Below are positions 17,868-29,403 of a stretch of 32,686 bases of DNA, in pieces (the stretch's first letter is position 1; every line of letters begins with the position of its first letter). This DNA comes from Desulfovibrionaceae bacterium (GTDB lineage: Bacteria; Desulfobacterota; Desulfovibrionia; Desulfovibrionales; Desulfovibrionaceae). A program made the position numbers and the translations under genes. The stretch lies in assembly GCA_017454105.1 (NCBI GenBank), contig JAFTDR010000028.1, forward strand, positions 1-32,686, written 5' to 3'. The notes under the pieces were generated by a model. The model was given only the letters and a program-made list of their open reading frames with translations. It searched no databases and was not told the DNA's origin.

Positions 17868-18125
17868 ATGGCCCGGATTACAGTGGAAGATTGTCAGGAA
17901 CGAGTCAGCAATCGCTTCCTTCTTGTTCAGATGGCCATCAAAAGGGTGCATCAGTACCGGGATGGGTATGAACCGCAGATCAATACGAAGAATAAGGAAT
18001 GTGTGACCGCGCTTAGGGAAATCGCAGCCGGAAAAGTACAGCCCGATGATCTGAGTCTCTACACGCCGTTCCCGAAAGAAGAGGAATCAGTGATGGCCGG
18101 CCGCAGGGACTATCCCGAGGATTAA
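17868..18125 (+). CDS. rpoZ: RNA polymerase omega subunit
   Basis: 85 residues starting [20 protein letters not shown]. It has the conserved omega core (arginine/lysine helix AIKRVHQ, then [15 protein letters not shown]). Omega helps assemble RNA polymerase by clamping the beta-prime C-terminus. AAGGAG lies 10 nt before the ATG at 17868; open frame upstream of this is not conserved-looking. 54 nt separate it from dnaJ, and they are likely cotranscribed. Confidence 0.95.
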   Translation: MARITVEDCQERVSNRFLLVQMAIKRVHQYRDGYEPQINTKNKECVTALREIAAGKVQPDDLSLYTPFPKEEESVMAGRRDYPED

Positions 18126-18143
18126 TTCGCATTTTTACTACCA

Positions 18144-18158
18144 TTCTCATGATGAGAA
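18144..18158. other. Short palindrome between rpoZ and dnaJ
   Basis: TTCTCAT-G-ATGAGAA, a perfect 7-bp palindrome around one base, 21 nt before the dnaJ start. As RNA it would fold with a five-base loop. It could be an operator or a translational hairpin. It does not match the CIRCE heat-shock element. Confidence 0.35.
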
Positions 18159-18179
18159 GGATTTCGAGAGCATACTAGC

Positions 18180-19274
18180 ATGTCGCAGCGCGATTATTAT
18201 GAAGTTCTGGGTGTCAACAAAAACGCGAGTGACGATGAGCTGAAACGGGCCTACCGTAAACTTGCTATGAAATATCATCCGGATCACAATCCGGGAAACA
18301 AGGAAGCAGAGCAGAATTTTAAGGAGGCCGCCGAGGCCTACGATGTTCTCCGCGATCCAGAAAAGCGGGCCCGCTACGATCGTTTCGGTTTTGCCGGCGT
18401 CCAGGGCGGGGGTGGCGGATTCAGCGATGCGGAAGACATTTTTTCGCATTTTGGTGATATTTTCGGCGATCTCTTTGGTTTCTCCTCCCACATGTCAGGA
18501 TCGCAGGCGTCTTCAGGCGCCGATCTGCGCTACAATCTGACAATAAGCTTTGCCCAGGCGGCCAAAGGGGATAAGATCACCTTGACTTTGCCCAAGCACG
18601 TGCCCTGTACAGACTGCAATGGCACAGGCGCAGCTCCAGGCACACGTCCTGAAACGTGCCGCCACTGTAACGGCACAGGCCAGGTCAGGCGGAGCCAGGG
18701 TTTCTTCCAGATCGCAACTCCCTGTCCCATCTGCCGCGGCGAGGGCCATGTCATCCGCAAGCCCTGTCCCCGTTGTAAGGGCGAGGGTGTGATTGTCGAC
18801 ACCCGGAAGCTTGAGGTGAGTGTGCCCGCAGGTGTTGACACAGGCGTGCGTCTGCGCGTGCGCGGTGAAGGCGAGCCCGGTGTCCATGGAGGGCCTCCAG
18901 GAGATCTCTATGTGGTTATCTCCGTTGAGGAGGATGCCCGCTGGGAGCGCAACGGCCAGGATCTGCTCTGCCATGCAAAAGTAAGCTTTGCCCAGGCTGC
19001 CCTTGGCCACAAGATGGAAGTTCCAGGTCTTGATGGCCCAATTCCCATAGAAATTCCAAAGGGCATCCAGACAGGCACGATTTTGCACTGCCCTGGCGAG
19101 GGTATGCCCTATCCTGGAAGAAGCCGGCGCGGCGATTTGCTCGTGGAGGTCGTAGTTGTCACGCCCACGCATCTCTCTGAGCGGCAGGAGGAACTTTTGC
19201 GCGAGTTTGAGGCAGCAGGCGATGATTCCCTTCTTTCAAAAACGAAAAAACTCTTCAAACGGGGCAAGGCATAG
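18180..19274 (+). CDS. dnaJ: Chaperone DnaJ
   Basis: Hsp40 co-chaperone that delivers substrates to DnaK and stimulates its ATPase. 364 residues with the full type I layout: J domain with HPD at 33-35, Gly/Phe-rich linker (about 72-102), four zinc-binding repeats ([32 protein letters not shown]), then two C-terminal substrate-binding barrels. GAGAG precedes the ATG. No dnaK or grpE is in the window. A following small gene of unknown function is probably in the same transcript. Confidence 0.96.
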   Translation: MSQRDYYEVLGVNKNASDDELKRAYRKLAMKYHPDHNPGNKEAEQNFKEAAEAYDVLRDPEKRARYDRFGFAGVQGGGGGFSDAEDIFSHFGDIFGDLFGFSSHMSGSQASSGADLRYNLTISFAQAAKGDKITLTLPKHVPCTDCNGTGAAPGTRPETCRHCNGTGQVRRSQGFFQIATPCPICRGEGHVIRKPCPRCKGEGVIVDTRKLEVSVPAGVDTGVRLRVRGEGEPGVHGGPPGDLYVVISVEEDARWERNGQDLLCHAKVSFAQAALGHKMEVPGLDGPIPIEIPKGIQTGTILHCPGEGMPYPGRSRRGDLLVEVVVVTPTHLSERQEELLREFEAAGDDSLLSKTKKLFKRGKA

Positions 19275-19321
19275 GTCGGAGAGAAGCCCGCGTTTTTTGC
19301 ATCTCATAGCTTGGGGGATAT

Positions 19322-19702
19322 ATGGAAAAATTGCTTGCCCGCATAGCTCGTCAGCTGGATTCCCTAGACGAAGCATCCCTCATGGCGCTGTGGTCAAAAT
19401 ACGCAACAATTGTCAGCCGTTTTGAGCCGACACAGCGCTGGGAGGAAGCGGCGCTTATTTTCTCCCTGATCCAGGCGAAGCATTGGAAAAATCAGCTTTT
19501 CAACTACAATCTCGCAAAAATGAGCCGCCCGCTCTACGGTTCGGATGGCGATCGTGAGGAACTCACTTTCGGTTTCTCCCTTGAACCGCCTCCCTCTGAG
19601 GCGAACAGCAAGTCCCGCTGCCGCATCCTTGCTTTTCATGCGAGCCAGAAGGACGATGCTCCCAAAGACAATGCTTCCAAAAATGACGGCAAACCAGAGT
19701 GA
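19322..19702 (+). CDS. Conserved-looking protein of unknown function
   Basis: 126 residues that I do not recognise. The N-terminal two thirds are mainly helical and amphipathic (EKLLARIARQLDSLDEASL, RWEEAALIFSLIQAKHWKNQ). The C-terminus is low-complexity, polar and probably disordered (residues 95-126, with a repeated KDNASKND-like pattern). There is no signal peptide or membrane helix. It lies 47 nt after dnaJ in the same direction and before a terminator, so it probably belongs to the rpoZ-dnaJ transcript. Codon use resembles the neighbours, which supports a real gene. Confidence 0.72.
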   Translation: MEKLLARIARQLDSLDEASLMALWSKYATIVSRFEPTQRWEEAALIFSLIQAKHWKNQLFNYNLAKMSRPLYGSDGDREELTFGFSLEPPPSEANSKSRCRILAFHASQKDDAPKDNASKNDGKPE

Positions 19703-19766
19703 GCCTGCGTGGGAGATCTCTTCCTTCGTGAAAAATTTCTGTTTGTTTTTGGCGTAGGTAGAGCAA

Positions 19767-19801
19767 AAAAGACGCTCTGCGCTCTGTCTTTTGGATTTTT
19801 T
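19767..19801 (+). terminator. Terminator of the rpoZ-dnaJ transcript
   Basis: AAAAGAC (19767-19773) and GTCTTTT (19786-19792) form a 7-bp stem. GGA and a run of six T follow. It lies 64 nt after the unknown gene and before purA. Confidence 0.55.
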
Positions 19802-19873
19802 GCCTTGCAATGAGCCGCGCGGACAAAAAAGCGGGCTTAAAAAATTGAAAAAATTTCACGAGAGTGTACGTGA

Positions 19874-22097
<2,224 letters not shown>

Positions 22098-22119
22098 GTG
22101 TGACCCAAATAGCTATTAG

Positions 22120-22156
22120 GCACTCCCGATTTGTGCAGACGGGAGTGCGTTCTTTT
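22120..22156 (+). terminator. Terminator after purA-holB
   Basis: GCACTCCCG (22120-22128) and CGGGAGTGC (22140-22148) form a perfect 9-bp stem, followed by GTTCTTTT. It sits between the convergent holB and the RNA methyltransferase gene. Confidence 0.88.
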
Positions 22157-22161
22157 ACTGC

Positions 22162-23529
22162 CTAGGCCTGTTTCACGCAAAAGCGCGCAAGGCATTCGAT
22201 GTGCGCCGAATGGGGAAAGAGATCGACTGGGACTACAGAGTTCAGAGTGAAGGCGTCCGCAAGCCTTAGTATATCGCGCGCGAGCGTTGCCGGATTGCAT
22301 GAGAGATAGAGAATGTTTGCCGGCTTGAGCGTTGTGAGAGAGGCCACAGTTTTTGGCGCAAGACCCGATCGCGGCGGATCCAGCAGAACGAGCGTCTTTT
22401 TCGGATCGCCTGCGTAGCCAATGGTTTCTTTTTCAAGCCGGCACTCGGTGTAGAGCGCGTCTATGCCGAAGCGCTCAGCATTGATCTTCGCGTAGCGTAC
22501 GGAGCGTGCGTGCGACTCAAAACCGTGGACAGTTTTGCCCTGTCCTTTTTTGGCAAGAATGAGACCAGGCGCCCCGACCCCGCAATAGCAGTCAAGGAGT
22601 GTCTCAAAGTTTGGGAGTTCGTCTAGTGCCGCATCGACCAGAAGATTTGCGGCCGCAAGATGTACCTGGAAGAAGGATGTCGCGTCGAGGTAAAAATTGA
22701 GACCTCCGAGCGGGAGTGTGAGTGTCGCTGTCTGGCCCTCGTCCCGACAGAGCGTGCGCAGGCGTTTTTCGCCGATCGCCAAAGCATCTTTTTTGCGCCG
22801 CTCCTCGTGGACAAAGCCCGCAATCTCTGGATGTGCGGCTAGGAGTTTTTCACCCACCCGCTGCACTTTCCGGCGATCGCCTACCTGTGCTGCGCCTGTC
22901 AGGCAGACAAGCCACCACTCTAATCCTTTGGCGCCTATCCCGTAGCGCACAACGAGATGGCGGAGGATCCCGCCTTCGTCATACGCGGCAAGATCGCTTG
23001 CCGAAAAAAACTCTTCCGCGTCCTTACGTATGGCATTTGCATAAGGTGGGAGGAGTACGCAGCCTTCGGCCCCATGCACAAGTCGGCTTCCCTCCTCGCG
23101 CAATCCGAGCAGAACGCCTTTTTCCCCGTTTTTGTGGCCAAACGCAAATTCCATCTTATTGCGGAAGCCACTTTCCTTGGAATCCGCACGTATCGGCCTA
23201 ATTGTTTCCGCTGATATGTGCGATATTTTTATCAGAGTGTCCTTGACTAGGCGCTCTTTCCAGTAGAGCTGCTCGCTTCGCGGAAGACGCTGCAGGGGAC
23301 AGCCGCCGCAGCGCAGAGCTTCCGCACACAAGGGCTCGCGCAGGCCCTCCTCCGCTTCGATGCGCACAATGGACGCCTCCGCGTACTGCGGATGTTCCTT
23401 GGTGAGCGCGACTGTCACGCTTTGACCGGGGAGCGCATGGGGAATAAAGACAACGCGATTGTCTTGTAGCCTCGCTATGCCCCGCCCATCGTGGCTTAGG
23501 GCATGTACTGAAACAGTGTATGTGTCCAT
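22162..23529 (-). CDS. TrmA/RlmD-family RNA 5-methyluridine methyltransferase
   Basis: SAM-dependent methylation of a uridine C5 in rRNA or tRNA. 455 residues: a TRAM-like RNA-binding domain (1-60), a [4Fe-4S] cluster site with C68, C74, C77 and C157 (CAEALRCGGCP ... EGCVLLP), and a Rossmann methyltransferase domain with DCYCGVGAPGLILA, LLDPPRSGL and the catalytic cysteine in YLSCNPATLARD. Start ATG 23529 (MDTYTVSVHAL); the open frame to 23709 is not protein-like. The cluster makes RlmD or RlmC types more likely than TrmA, but the target cannot be fixed from sequence alone. Likely single-gene transcript. Confidence 0.9.
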   Translation of the reverse strand: MDTYTVSVHALSHDGRGIARLQDNRVVFIPHALPGQSVTVALTKEHPQYAEASIVRIEAEEGLREPLCAEALRCGGCPLQRLPRSEQLYWKERLVKDTLIKISHISAETIRPIRADSKESGFRNKMEFAFGHKNGEKGVLLGLREEGSRLVHGAEGCVLLPPYANAIRKDAEEFFSASDLAAYDEGGILRHLVVRYGIGAKGLEWWLVCLTGAAQVGDRRKVQRVGEKLLAAHPEIAGFVHEERRKKDALAIGEKRLRTLCRDEGQTATLTLPLGGLNFYLDATSFFQVHLAAANLLVDAALDELPNFETLLDCYCGVGAPGLILAKKGQGKTVHGFESHARSVRYAKINAERFGIDALYTECRLEKETIGYAGDPKKTLVLLDPPRSGLAPKTVASLTTLKPANILYLSCNPATLARDILRLADAFTLNSVVPVDLFPHSAHIECLARFCVKQA

Positions 23530-24186
23530 GGTCTTCTCTTTTTCTTTTGGTTTCTTAGGATTGTTTCCTTGTGCCTTACGCGTATCTCGAGGACAAAAGG
23601 CTGTAAGAGCGCCCGTGCATACCCTCAAGTATCTGGATAGACGAGGACGAACGCTTCCGTCGTGAGTATAGCACGTTAGCGGATCGGAACGTTTGCTCGA
23701 AAGAACCACCTATTCGTCGTAGGCTGTCGCGCTTTTTGTTACCCGCAAGCGCCGTATCTTGTCAAAAACCGTTTTTTGCGCTCGCGCGCGACGCACGCTT
23801 CTGGCCGAAAGGAGAGAGGAGACTTTTTTGGAGAATATGCTGTTTTTCTTGCGGCGAGACGTGAGTGCGCATACTCTCTCGCACCGCACAGTGTTCCGAT
23901 TTCCCCGATTTCTAAGAGATACTGCGGGCATGGCTCCGAAGTCTCTTTTTTTCAGGCGTACGTAGCCCAAGCCCGCACTATCCCGTAGAGAACCTGCAAT
24001 GCCTTATCTGGCAAACAGAAAACCATGCGCTTGGCATGGCTTTGTCCATCGCCTACATGACAGAACTCGAAGATGTGGTAACTTTGTGATGCGCCTAATG
24101 TCATCTGCTGCCTGTTTTTGCGTGGGCCTTGCGCACAAGAGAAGCCCGGTCCGGCAGGGGCCGTATCTGTGGCCGTATTGGCGCGC

Positions 24187-24256
24187 GGAGTAAATAATGG
24201 TATACTCCCTTTTTCGCGCACAAGAGGAATCGCGGCCATGCGCTGCGATTTTTCTT
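24187..24256 (+). terminator. Two tandem terminator-like hairpins with no upstream gene
   Basis: First: GGAGTA (24187-24192) with TACTCC (24203-24208), then CTTTTT. Second: AATCGC (24228-24233) with GCGATT (24245-24250), then TTTCTT. Both point along the plus strand, yet no plus-strand gene is seen between the holB terminator and this point. Stems are only 6 bp. Confidence 0.35.
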
Positions 24257-24290
24257 AGCAACCATGAGCCTTGTGTCGCATTTCATTCAC

Positions 24291-24347
24291 ATTCTATACA
24301 CTGCGCTTCTGGAAATAGCGTAGTAGACCGCAAGATTTGTATAGAAT
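24291..24347. repeat. Spaced 10-bp inverted repeat upstream of mreB
   Basis: ATTCTATACA (24291-24300) and TGTATAGAAT (24338-24347) are perfect inverse complements separated by 37 nt. Inner TGCG/CGCA bases could extend the fold. Function unknown; it may be a stem-loop RNA or a pair of operator half-sites. Confidence 0.5.
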
Positions 24348-24874
24348 ATTACTGAGATACGACAGAAAAGCTTGGCGAGTCTTTTTGGCGGATACGCCGC
24401 AAGTCACTTTTTTGTTGGAACTTTGTCCACTGCTAAAAAAAGGAGAGAAGAGGAGAGTCGTGTTTTCTCGTGCTTTGTGTTGACAGGATAGTCAATAACT
24501 ACAATACTGCGCTAAGACGGTACGGCGCACCGTAGCTGGAATTCTCGCTTTTTCAGTTGAGAGTACGCTGATTTTCGATATAACTTTGCAAAAGGAGACT
24601 TGCGACCAAAGAGTCGCCCTAGAGTCTTATTTGCAAACGCATAAAGCCCGCGTTTCCTCGGAATATCTGTCTATGTGGCCCTGTTTTGCTTTTGGCTGGG
24701 GCTTAAGGGGAGCGCACAATAGTATGATGTGCTTGCACGCGAACGTGCGTACAGGGCACGTCTGCCTTTGACTGAGAGTCTTTATATGCTTCAACTCGTA
24801 CGTTCCCCCAAAGAGTCGTCTTTGACTCGCTTTCTCATGCGGGAAAAGTGTGCGCGGGCAGCAGCGATGAAGTA

Positions 24875-24880
24875 TATAAT
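24875..24880 (+). promoter_or_regulatory. Likely -10 element of mreB
   Basis: A consensus TATAAT lies 48 nt before the mreB start. No good -35 is present at 16-18 bp. A second possible promoter with TTGACA lies further upstream at about 24480. Confidence 0.4.
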
Positions 24881-24928
24881 CCTACATTGGTGCCTGCTTT
24901 GTCCTTTTTGAGAAAGGTGTATTAAAGG

Positions 24929-25969
24929 ATGTCCAAATTTCTGGATCTTGCATTTGGTTTGTTTTCTAACGATCTGGCAATAGATCTAGGCACAGCCAAT
25001 ACCTGTGTGTATGTCAAGGGCCAGGGGATCGTGCTGCGTGAGCCTTCCGTTGTGGCTGTACGGAAGGATGCCCGCAATAATACCGAAGTTGTCGCTGTGG
25101 GCCATGAAGCCAAGCGGATGATTGGCCGCACACCGAGCAATATATGGGCCATTCGCCCCATGAAAGATGGGGTGATCGCTGACTTTGAGACCACAGAGGC
25201 TATGCTCCGCCATTTCATAGCTATGACCCACAGCACGCGCTACCTTGTCCGTCCTCGCATCATGGTCTGTGTGCCGACCGGCATAACTCAGGTCGAAAAG
25301 CGCGCCGTGAAAGAATCGGCTCAGTCTGTCGGAGCCCGTGAGGTCTATCTTATTGAGGAGCCAATGGCAGCCGCAATCGGCGCCGGCCTCCCCTTTCAGG
25401 AACCGACAAGCAATATGGTGCTTGATATCGGTGGCGGAACAACAGAAGTCGCGGTCATATCGCTTTCAGGCATCGTCTACTCGCGCTCTGTCCGCGTTGG
25501 CGGCGACAAGATGGACGAGGCCATTCTCACCCATGTGAAGCGCAAATATAAAATGCTTATCGGCGAGGCGACTGCCGAGGCGATCAAGCTGAAACTGGCC
25601 TCTGTCTATCCTCTGGATCAGGAACAGCAAATCGAAGTGAAGGGACGGGATCTTGCGACCGGCATTCCCCAGAATATCACCATTTCCTCCGAGGAAGTCC
25701 GCAAAGCGATTTCAGAACACGTTGACACTATTGTTTCGGCAGTGCAGACTGCTTTGGAGCAGACCCCGCCAGAGCTTGCCGCAGACATAGTCGACCGCGG
25801 AATCATTCTCACTGGCGGTGGAGCCCTATTAAACGGCTTGGATATGCTTCTGCGCGAGGCGACCCAGCTGCCCATAACAGTTTTGGACGATCCGCTCTCA
25901 ACTGTTGTGCTTGGGGCGGGGAGGGTTCTCGACAATATCGGTCTTCTCCGCGGCGTCTGTATTGACTAA
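24929..25969 (+). CDS. mreB: Rod shape-determining protein MreB
   Basis: Bacterial actin that forms membrane-bound filaments guiding side-wall synthesis. 346 residues with the actin-fold nucleotide motifs DLGTANT (19-25), [14 protein letters not shown] and [10 protein letters not shown]. The start [21 protein letters not shown] includes the hydrophobic N-terminal segment used for membrane contact. GAAAGGTG and AAAGG lie upstream of the ATG. First gene of the elongasome operon mreB-C-D-mrdA-rodA, though the 190-nt gap to mreC contains another promoter. Confidence 0.98.
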   Translation: MSKFLDLAFGLFSNDLAIDLGTANTCVYVKGQGIVLREPSVVAVRKDARNNTEVVAVGHEAKRMIGRTPSNIWAIRPMKDGVIADFETTEAMLRHFIAMTHSTRYLVRPRIMVCVPTGITQVEKRAVKESAQSVGAREVYLIEEPMAAAIGAGLPFQEPTSNMVLDIGGGTTEVAVISLSGIVYSRSVRVGGDKMDEAILTHVKRKYKMLIGEATAEAIKLKLASVYPLDQEQQIEVKGRDLATGIPQNITISSEEVRKAISEHVDTIVSAVQTALEQTPPELAADIVDRGIILTGGGALLNGLDMLLREATQLPITVLDDPLSTVVLGAGRVLDNIGLLRGVCID

Positions 25970-26159
25970 AGAGGCCTACGCCTTTCTGCGCGAAAGCTCG
26001 CCCAAAGTAGGGAGCAAGGGGCATTTGTCACGACATTGTATTGCAACGTATATTCCGTACAAAGTTGGCAACAGACTATTTTGTCGGTCAACTGAGAATC
26101 CCACGACTGTCTCGTGGGAGGTATGTCAATCTTAGCTCTTCGTACAGCATGAGGAAACC
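25970..26159 (+). promoter_or_regulatory. mreB-mreC spacer with promoter and perfect hairpin
   Basis: TTGTCA (26025-26030), 18 bp, TATATT (26049-26054) make a good promoter for mreC onward. A perfect 8-bp hairpin, TCCCACGA-CTGTC-TCGTGGGA (26099-26119), lies in the resulting leader. It has no T-run, so it is not a normal terminator. Confidence 0.5.
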
Positions 26160-27050
26160 GTGACCTTACGTCGACTACTCGTTCTCGCAGGTGTGCTGCT
26201 GATTCTTTTTCTCGGAATGTATTCCTGGAATCAGTCTACGCACGCGCTCGACGATATATCGACAGATCTCGGTCTTGAGATCGGAGGCGCCGTCCTCTCC
26301 CCTGTGCGCTCCCTTCAGGATATTCTCTCTGACTTCTGGCTCAATTATGTGGATTTGCTCGCTGTGCGCGAGGAGAACGAGGTACTCAAAGCCCATGTGG
26401 CTAAGCTTGAGTCGCGTCTGCTTGCGACAACTGAAGATTTGGCGGAATTGAAACGTCTCCGACTTCTCCTCCGAATGCCAGTTGACAAGCGCTGGAAGCC
26501 TCTTGGCGCGCGTGTTCTCTCAGGCCAAGTCGGTCCGAACGCCGTTTTAAACAGCATAACAATCAACCGGGGCTATGCGACTGGAGCCAGGCCAGGGACA
26601 CCGCTTGTGAGTAGCCGGGGACTTATTGGCCGGGTTTTGCGCGCAAGCGCACACAGCGCAAGCGTTCTTATGATAACTGATCCCGCAAGCCGCATCGCTG
26701 TCTACACCCAGCAGAACAGAGCCATGGGAATTATGCGTGGCAATGGGCCGTCAAAGCCGCTTCTTTTGGATTTTGTCCCAAGAGATGAGGGGGTCCGACT
26801 TGGCGAGCATATCGTGACAAGCGGGCTTGACGGTGTCTATCCGAAAGGTCTGCCCATTGCGCGTGTCATATCGGCTGAGCCCTCCAACTACACAGAGTTT
26901 CTGGCTATTACAGCCGAGCCGCTCGTTGATTTGAAGCATTTGGAGGAAGTACTCCTTCTTGAAGACACTGGGGTTGCGCCTGAGGTTGACGAGAATTCGG
27001 TCCAGCAAAAGGAGTTTGTCGGGCCCCAGAAACCGGGTCGCTACAGGTAG
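26160..27050 (+). CDS. mreC: Rod shape-determining protein MreC
   Basis: Periplasmic scaffold that activates PBP2-RodA. 296 residues from a GTG start with GAGGA 6 nt upstream. A single membrane helix (about 5-20, LLVLAGVLLILFLGMY) is followed by a coiled coil rich in Leu and Glu (about 65-100) and the two beta-domains (GYATGARPGTPLVS, GLIGRV, DPASRIAVYTQQNRAMGIMRG, VTSGLDGVYPKGLPI). The acidic tail after 265 is non-conserved. 9 nt to mreD. Confidence 0.95.
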   Translation: MTLRRLLVLAGVLLILFLGMYSWNQSTHALDDISTDLGLEIGGAVLSPVRSLQDILSDFWLNYVDLLAVREENEVLKAHVAKLESRLLATTEDLAELKRLRLLLRMPVDKRWKPLGARVLSGQVGPNAVLNSITINRGYATGARPGTPLVSSRGLIGRVLRASAHSASVLMITDPASRIAVYTQQNRAMGIMRGNGPSKPLLLDFVPRDEGVRLGEHIVTSGLDGVYPKGLPIARVISAEPSNYTEFLAITAEPLVDLKHLEEVLLLEDTGVAPEVDENSVQQKEFVGPQKPGRYR

Positions 27051-27059
27051 GGGGGGCGC

Positions 27060-27533
27060 ATGAGCGGATTTGGCAACGTATGCTTCTGGCTTGCCTTCAC
27101 CTATGTGGGCATTGTTATCCAGATGTTTGTTCCAAGGCTCGATGCCCTGGTTCCAGGTGTCATCCACCTTTTGCAGGCGCGCGCGTACAAAACCCTTCTT
27201 TGGCTTATGCCGATTATCATCCTCCTGCAGGAAGGCCTGGGCACCCGTCCCTTTGGGGGGGCGATTGTCTGGTACACGACTATTTATCTGATTTATCGGC
27301 TGGGCGAGCGATTCTTTACGAGCGACACCTATGTTTTTGTCTTTTTTCTCTCAGCCGCCTGCGGATCCGCCTATTATGGCTTCAATGTCCTTTTGGCCCC
27401 TCTCCAGGATCTAGAAATAGACAGCCAGCTTCTTATGGATCTGAGCTTTTTGCAGGCCCTGTATCTGCCTTTTGCGCTCTCTATCTGCAAATATCTGCGC
27501 CGGGAGGTCAAGATAGGTGAAGAAAAATCCTAA
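27060..27533 (+). CDS. mreD: Rod shape-determining protein MreD
   Basis: 157 residues, mostly hydrophobic, with five to six predicted membrane helices, which fits MreD. Sequence conservation in this family is low, and the call leans on its place between mreC and mrdA. ATG 27060 follows a G-rich stretch (TAGGGGGGGCGC) that can act as ribosome-binding site. Its last 17 nt overlap the GTG start of mrdA, implying coupled translation. Confidence 0.85.
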   Translation: MSGFGNVCFWLAFTYVGIVIQMFVPRLDALVPGVIHLLQARAYKTLLWLMPIIILLQEGLGTRPFGGAIVWYTTIYLIYRLGERFFTSDTYVFVFFLSAACGSAYYGFNVLLAPLQDLEIDSQLLMDLSFLQALYLPFALSICKYLRREVKIGEEKS

Positions 27534-29403
27534 TCCCGAAGATGCAGTCGAGTCCGAGCTTGGGCAGGAAGCTCTTGAGCAACAGGCAAGCTCGTGGCTC
27601 AAGATTCCCGTTGAGCAGGAACATTACCAGCCGCCCAGAACTGGGATCATCTTTTTGCAGGTTCTGGTCGCGCTCTTCTTTTTTGTCGTGGTCATCCGTT
27701 TTTGGTACCTGCAGATGCACAAAGGCGAGTATTTCGCAAAGCAGGCTATCGAGAACAGAATGCGCGAGGAATACATTCTTGCGCCGCGCGGCAGAATCTT
27801 CGATGTGAACGACAATATTCTGACCGACAATAGGACCGCCTACGGTCTCTCTCTTGTCCGCGAGGACTGCCCAGACATTCCAGCGACTCTTGCGCAGATC
27901 AGCGTCTGGTTTGGCATTCCCCTCTCGAAAGTCTACGATAAATACCAGCAGGATAAGGTTAAGATAAAACCCTACGAGCCCCTGCTCATGGTCACAGACA
28001 TCACTTTCGAGCTTGTCGCGCGCATTGAGTCCGAGATCCATGCCTGGCCGGGACTACAGATCGTTGTTCTCACAAAACGGAGCTATCCAGAGCGGGAGCT
28101 TTTTTCGCATATTTTGGGCTATGTCGCAGAGGTGAATGAGCAGGAAATGAACCGCGACAGCCAGCTCGCCATGGGTGATCTTGTTGGCAAGCAGGGTCTT
28201 GAACTGCAGATGGAAAAGCGTCTGCGCGGCAGCAAAGGCCTCTACGAGGTCGAAGTGGATGCCTACGCCCGGGTCATGGGGAAGTTTATGCGCGAGGAGC
28301 CCCACGGCGGGCAGGATCTGAAGCTGAGCCTTGATCGGGATCTCCAGGAAGCCTGCTGGGACGCACTCGGAAATTCAACCGGCAGTGTCGTTGTTATGGA
28401 GCCATCGAGCGGTAAGGTGCGCGCCCTTGTGACCTCGCCTGCGTACGACAACAATCTTTTTGCCGGCGGAATCTCCCACAAGGCCTGGGAAGAACTGCGC
28501 ACAAATAAAAATTTTCCCCTGCAGAATCGCGCAATTCAAAGCGTCTACCCTCCAGGATCGGTCTGGAAGCTGCTTATGGCGGCCTTAATTCTTGAGAGCG
28601 GGGTCGGCGAGAAGGAATCCGTGTACTGCCCAGGCTTTGCGCGGCTTGGTAAGCAGATTTTTCGCTGCTGGAAGCACAGTGGGCACGGTTTCATGAATCT
28701 TGAGAACGCGCTCATCCATTCCTGCGACGTGTATTTTTACATCATGGCCGAGCGCCTTGGCATCGACAAACTCGAGAATTTCGCGAAGCTGAGCGGTTTC
28801 GGCCGGCCGACAGGCATTGATCTGCCGCACGAGCGTTCAGGTCTTGTGCCCTCAAAGGCCTGGAAACAGCGGCGTTTTGGCCGATCGTGGGTCAGAGGCG
28901 ACACGTACAATGCGTCGATTGGCCAAGGCTACACGCTTGTGACACCCCTTCAGATGGCGAGCTATGTCTGCTCGCTTTTAAATGGCGGAAAGCTTTTAAA
29001 GCCGCAGCTTCTGGAGAACGCTCCTCCCGAGCTTATGGGCACGATCCCCTGCACGCAGAAGACGCGCAATTTTATTTTAAACGCCATGCATAGAACGGCG
29101 ACCGTCGGCACGGCGCGCGTCGTCTCAAGGCGAGACGCTGTTATGGGGGGGAAGACCGGCACAGCGCAGGTCGTAAAATTAAGGATGGCTGGCGGCAACC
29201 GGAGAGTCAAGAATAAGGACATGCTGTACGCTATGCGGGACCATGCTTGGATAGCGACATGGGGTCAGAAGAACAATAAAACCTATGTCGTGGTTGTCAT
29301 GGTTGAACATGGCGGCGGCGGCTCGTCCGTGGCCGGACCAGTGGCCAAGAAGGTCTACCAGTTCCTCTTCGACCACGATGAGGGCAGGAAGTCGCGGTCA
29401 TGA
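27517..29403 (+). CDS. mrdA: Penicillin-binding protein 2 (elongasome transpeptidase)
   Basis: Class B PBP that cross-links peptidoglycan during side-wall growth with RodA. 628 residues from GTG 27517, with GGGAGG 9 nt upstream. A long cytoplasmic N-terminus (1-41), one membrane helix (about 42-60), the PBP dimerisation (pedestal) domain, then the transpeptidase domain with S348-V-W-K351 (active serine), S402-C-D404 and K546-T-G. SCD in place of SXN is normal for PBP2. The acidic cytoplasmic leader of about 40 residues is somewhat longer than in E. coli PBP2. The stop overlaps the rodA start (ATGA). Confidence 0.97.
   Translation: MKKNPNPEDAVESELGQEALEQQASSWLKIPVEQEHYQPPRTGIIFLQVLVALFFFVVVIRFWYLQMHKGEYFAKQAIENRMREEYILAPRGRIFDVNDNILTDNRTAYGLSLVREDCPDIPATLAQISVWFGIPLSKVYDKYQQDKVKIKPYEPLLMVTDITFELVARIESEIHAWPGLQIVVLTKRSYPERELFSHILGYVAEVNEQEMNRDSQLAMGDLVGKQGLELQMEKRLRGSKGLYEVEVDAYARVMGKFMREEPHGGQDLKLSLDRDLQEACWDALGNSTGSVVVMEPSSGKVRALVTSPAYDNNLFAGGISHKAWEELRTNKNFPLQNRAIQSVYPPGSVWKLLMAALILESGVGEKESVYCPGFARLGKQIFRCWKHSGHGFMNLENALIHSCDVYFYIMAERLGIDKLENFAKLSGFGRPTGIDLPHERSGLVPSKAWKQRRFGRSWVRGDTYNASIGQGYTLVTPLQMASYVCSLLNGGKLLKPQLLENAPPELMGTIPCTQKTRNFILNAMHRTATVGTARVVSRRDAVMGGKTGTAQVVKLRMAGGNRRVKNKDMLYAMRDHAWIATWGQKNNKTYVVVVMVEHGGGGSSVAGPVAKKVYQFLFDHDEGRKSRS

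Larger units (their letters stand above)
23530..24928. other. 1.4 kb without a recognisable gene upstream of mreB
   Basis: All open frames here are short, overlap each other and have no family resemblance; I see no tRNA. What it does hold: two terminator-like hairpins in tandem (24187-24214, 24228-24256), a 10-bp inverted repeat with a 37-nt gap (24291-24347), a TTGAC-N6-GTCAA repeat on a TTGACA box (24480-24495), and a strong TATAAT (24875-24880) about 50 nt before mreB. It may be a decayed region, a long mreB leader, or the site of one or more non-coding RNAs. Confidence 0.5.

Noticed and set aside
18144-18158. Palindrome before dnaJ considered as a CIRCE heat-shock operator
   Set aside because: CIRCE is TTAGCACTC-N9-GAGTGCTAA; this element shares neither sequence nor spacing.
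23530-24928. tRNA or other standard RNA gene in the long gap before mreB
   Set aside because: No T-arm (GGTTCGAATCC-like) or acceptor stem pairing could be found by reading; only isolated hairpins.
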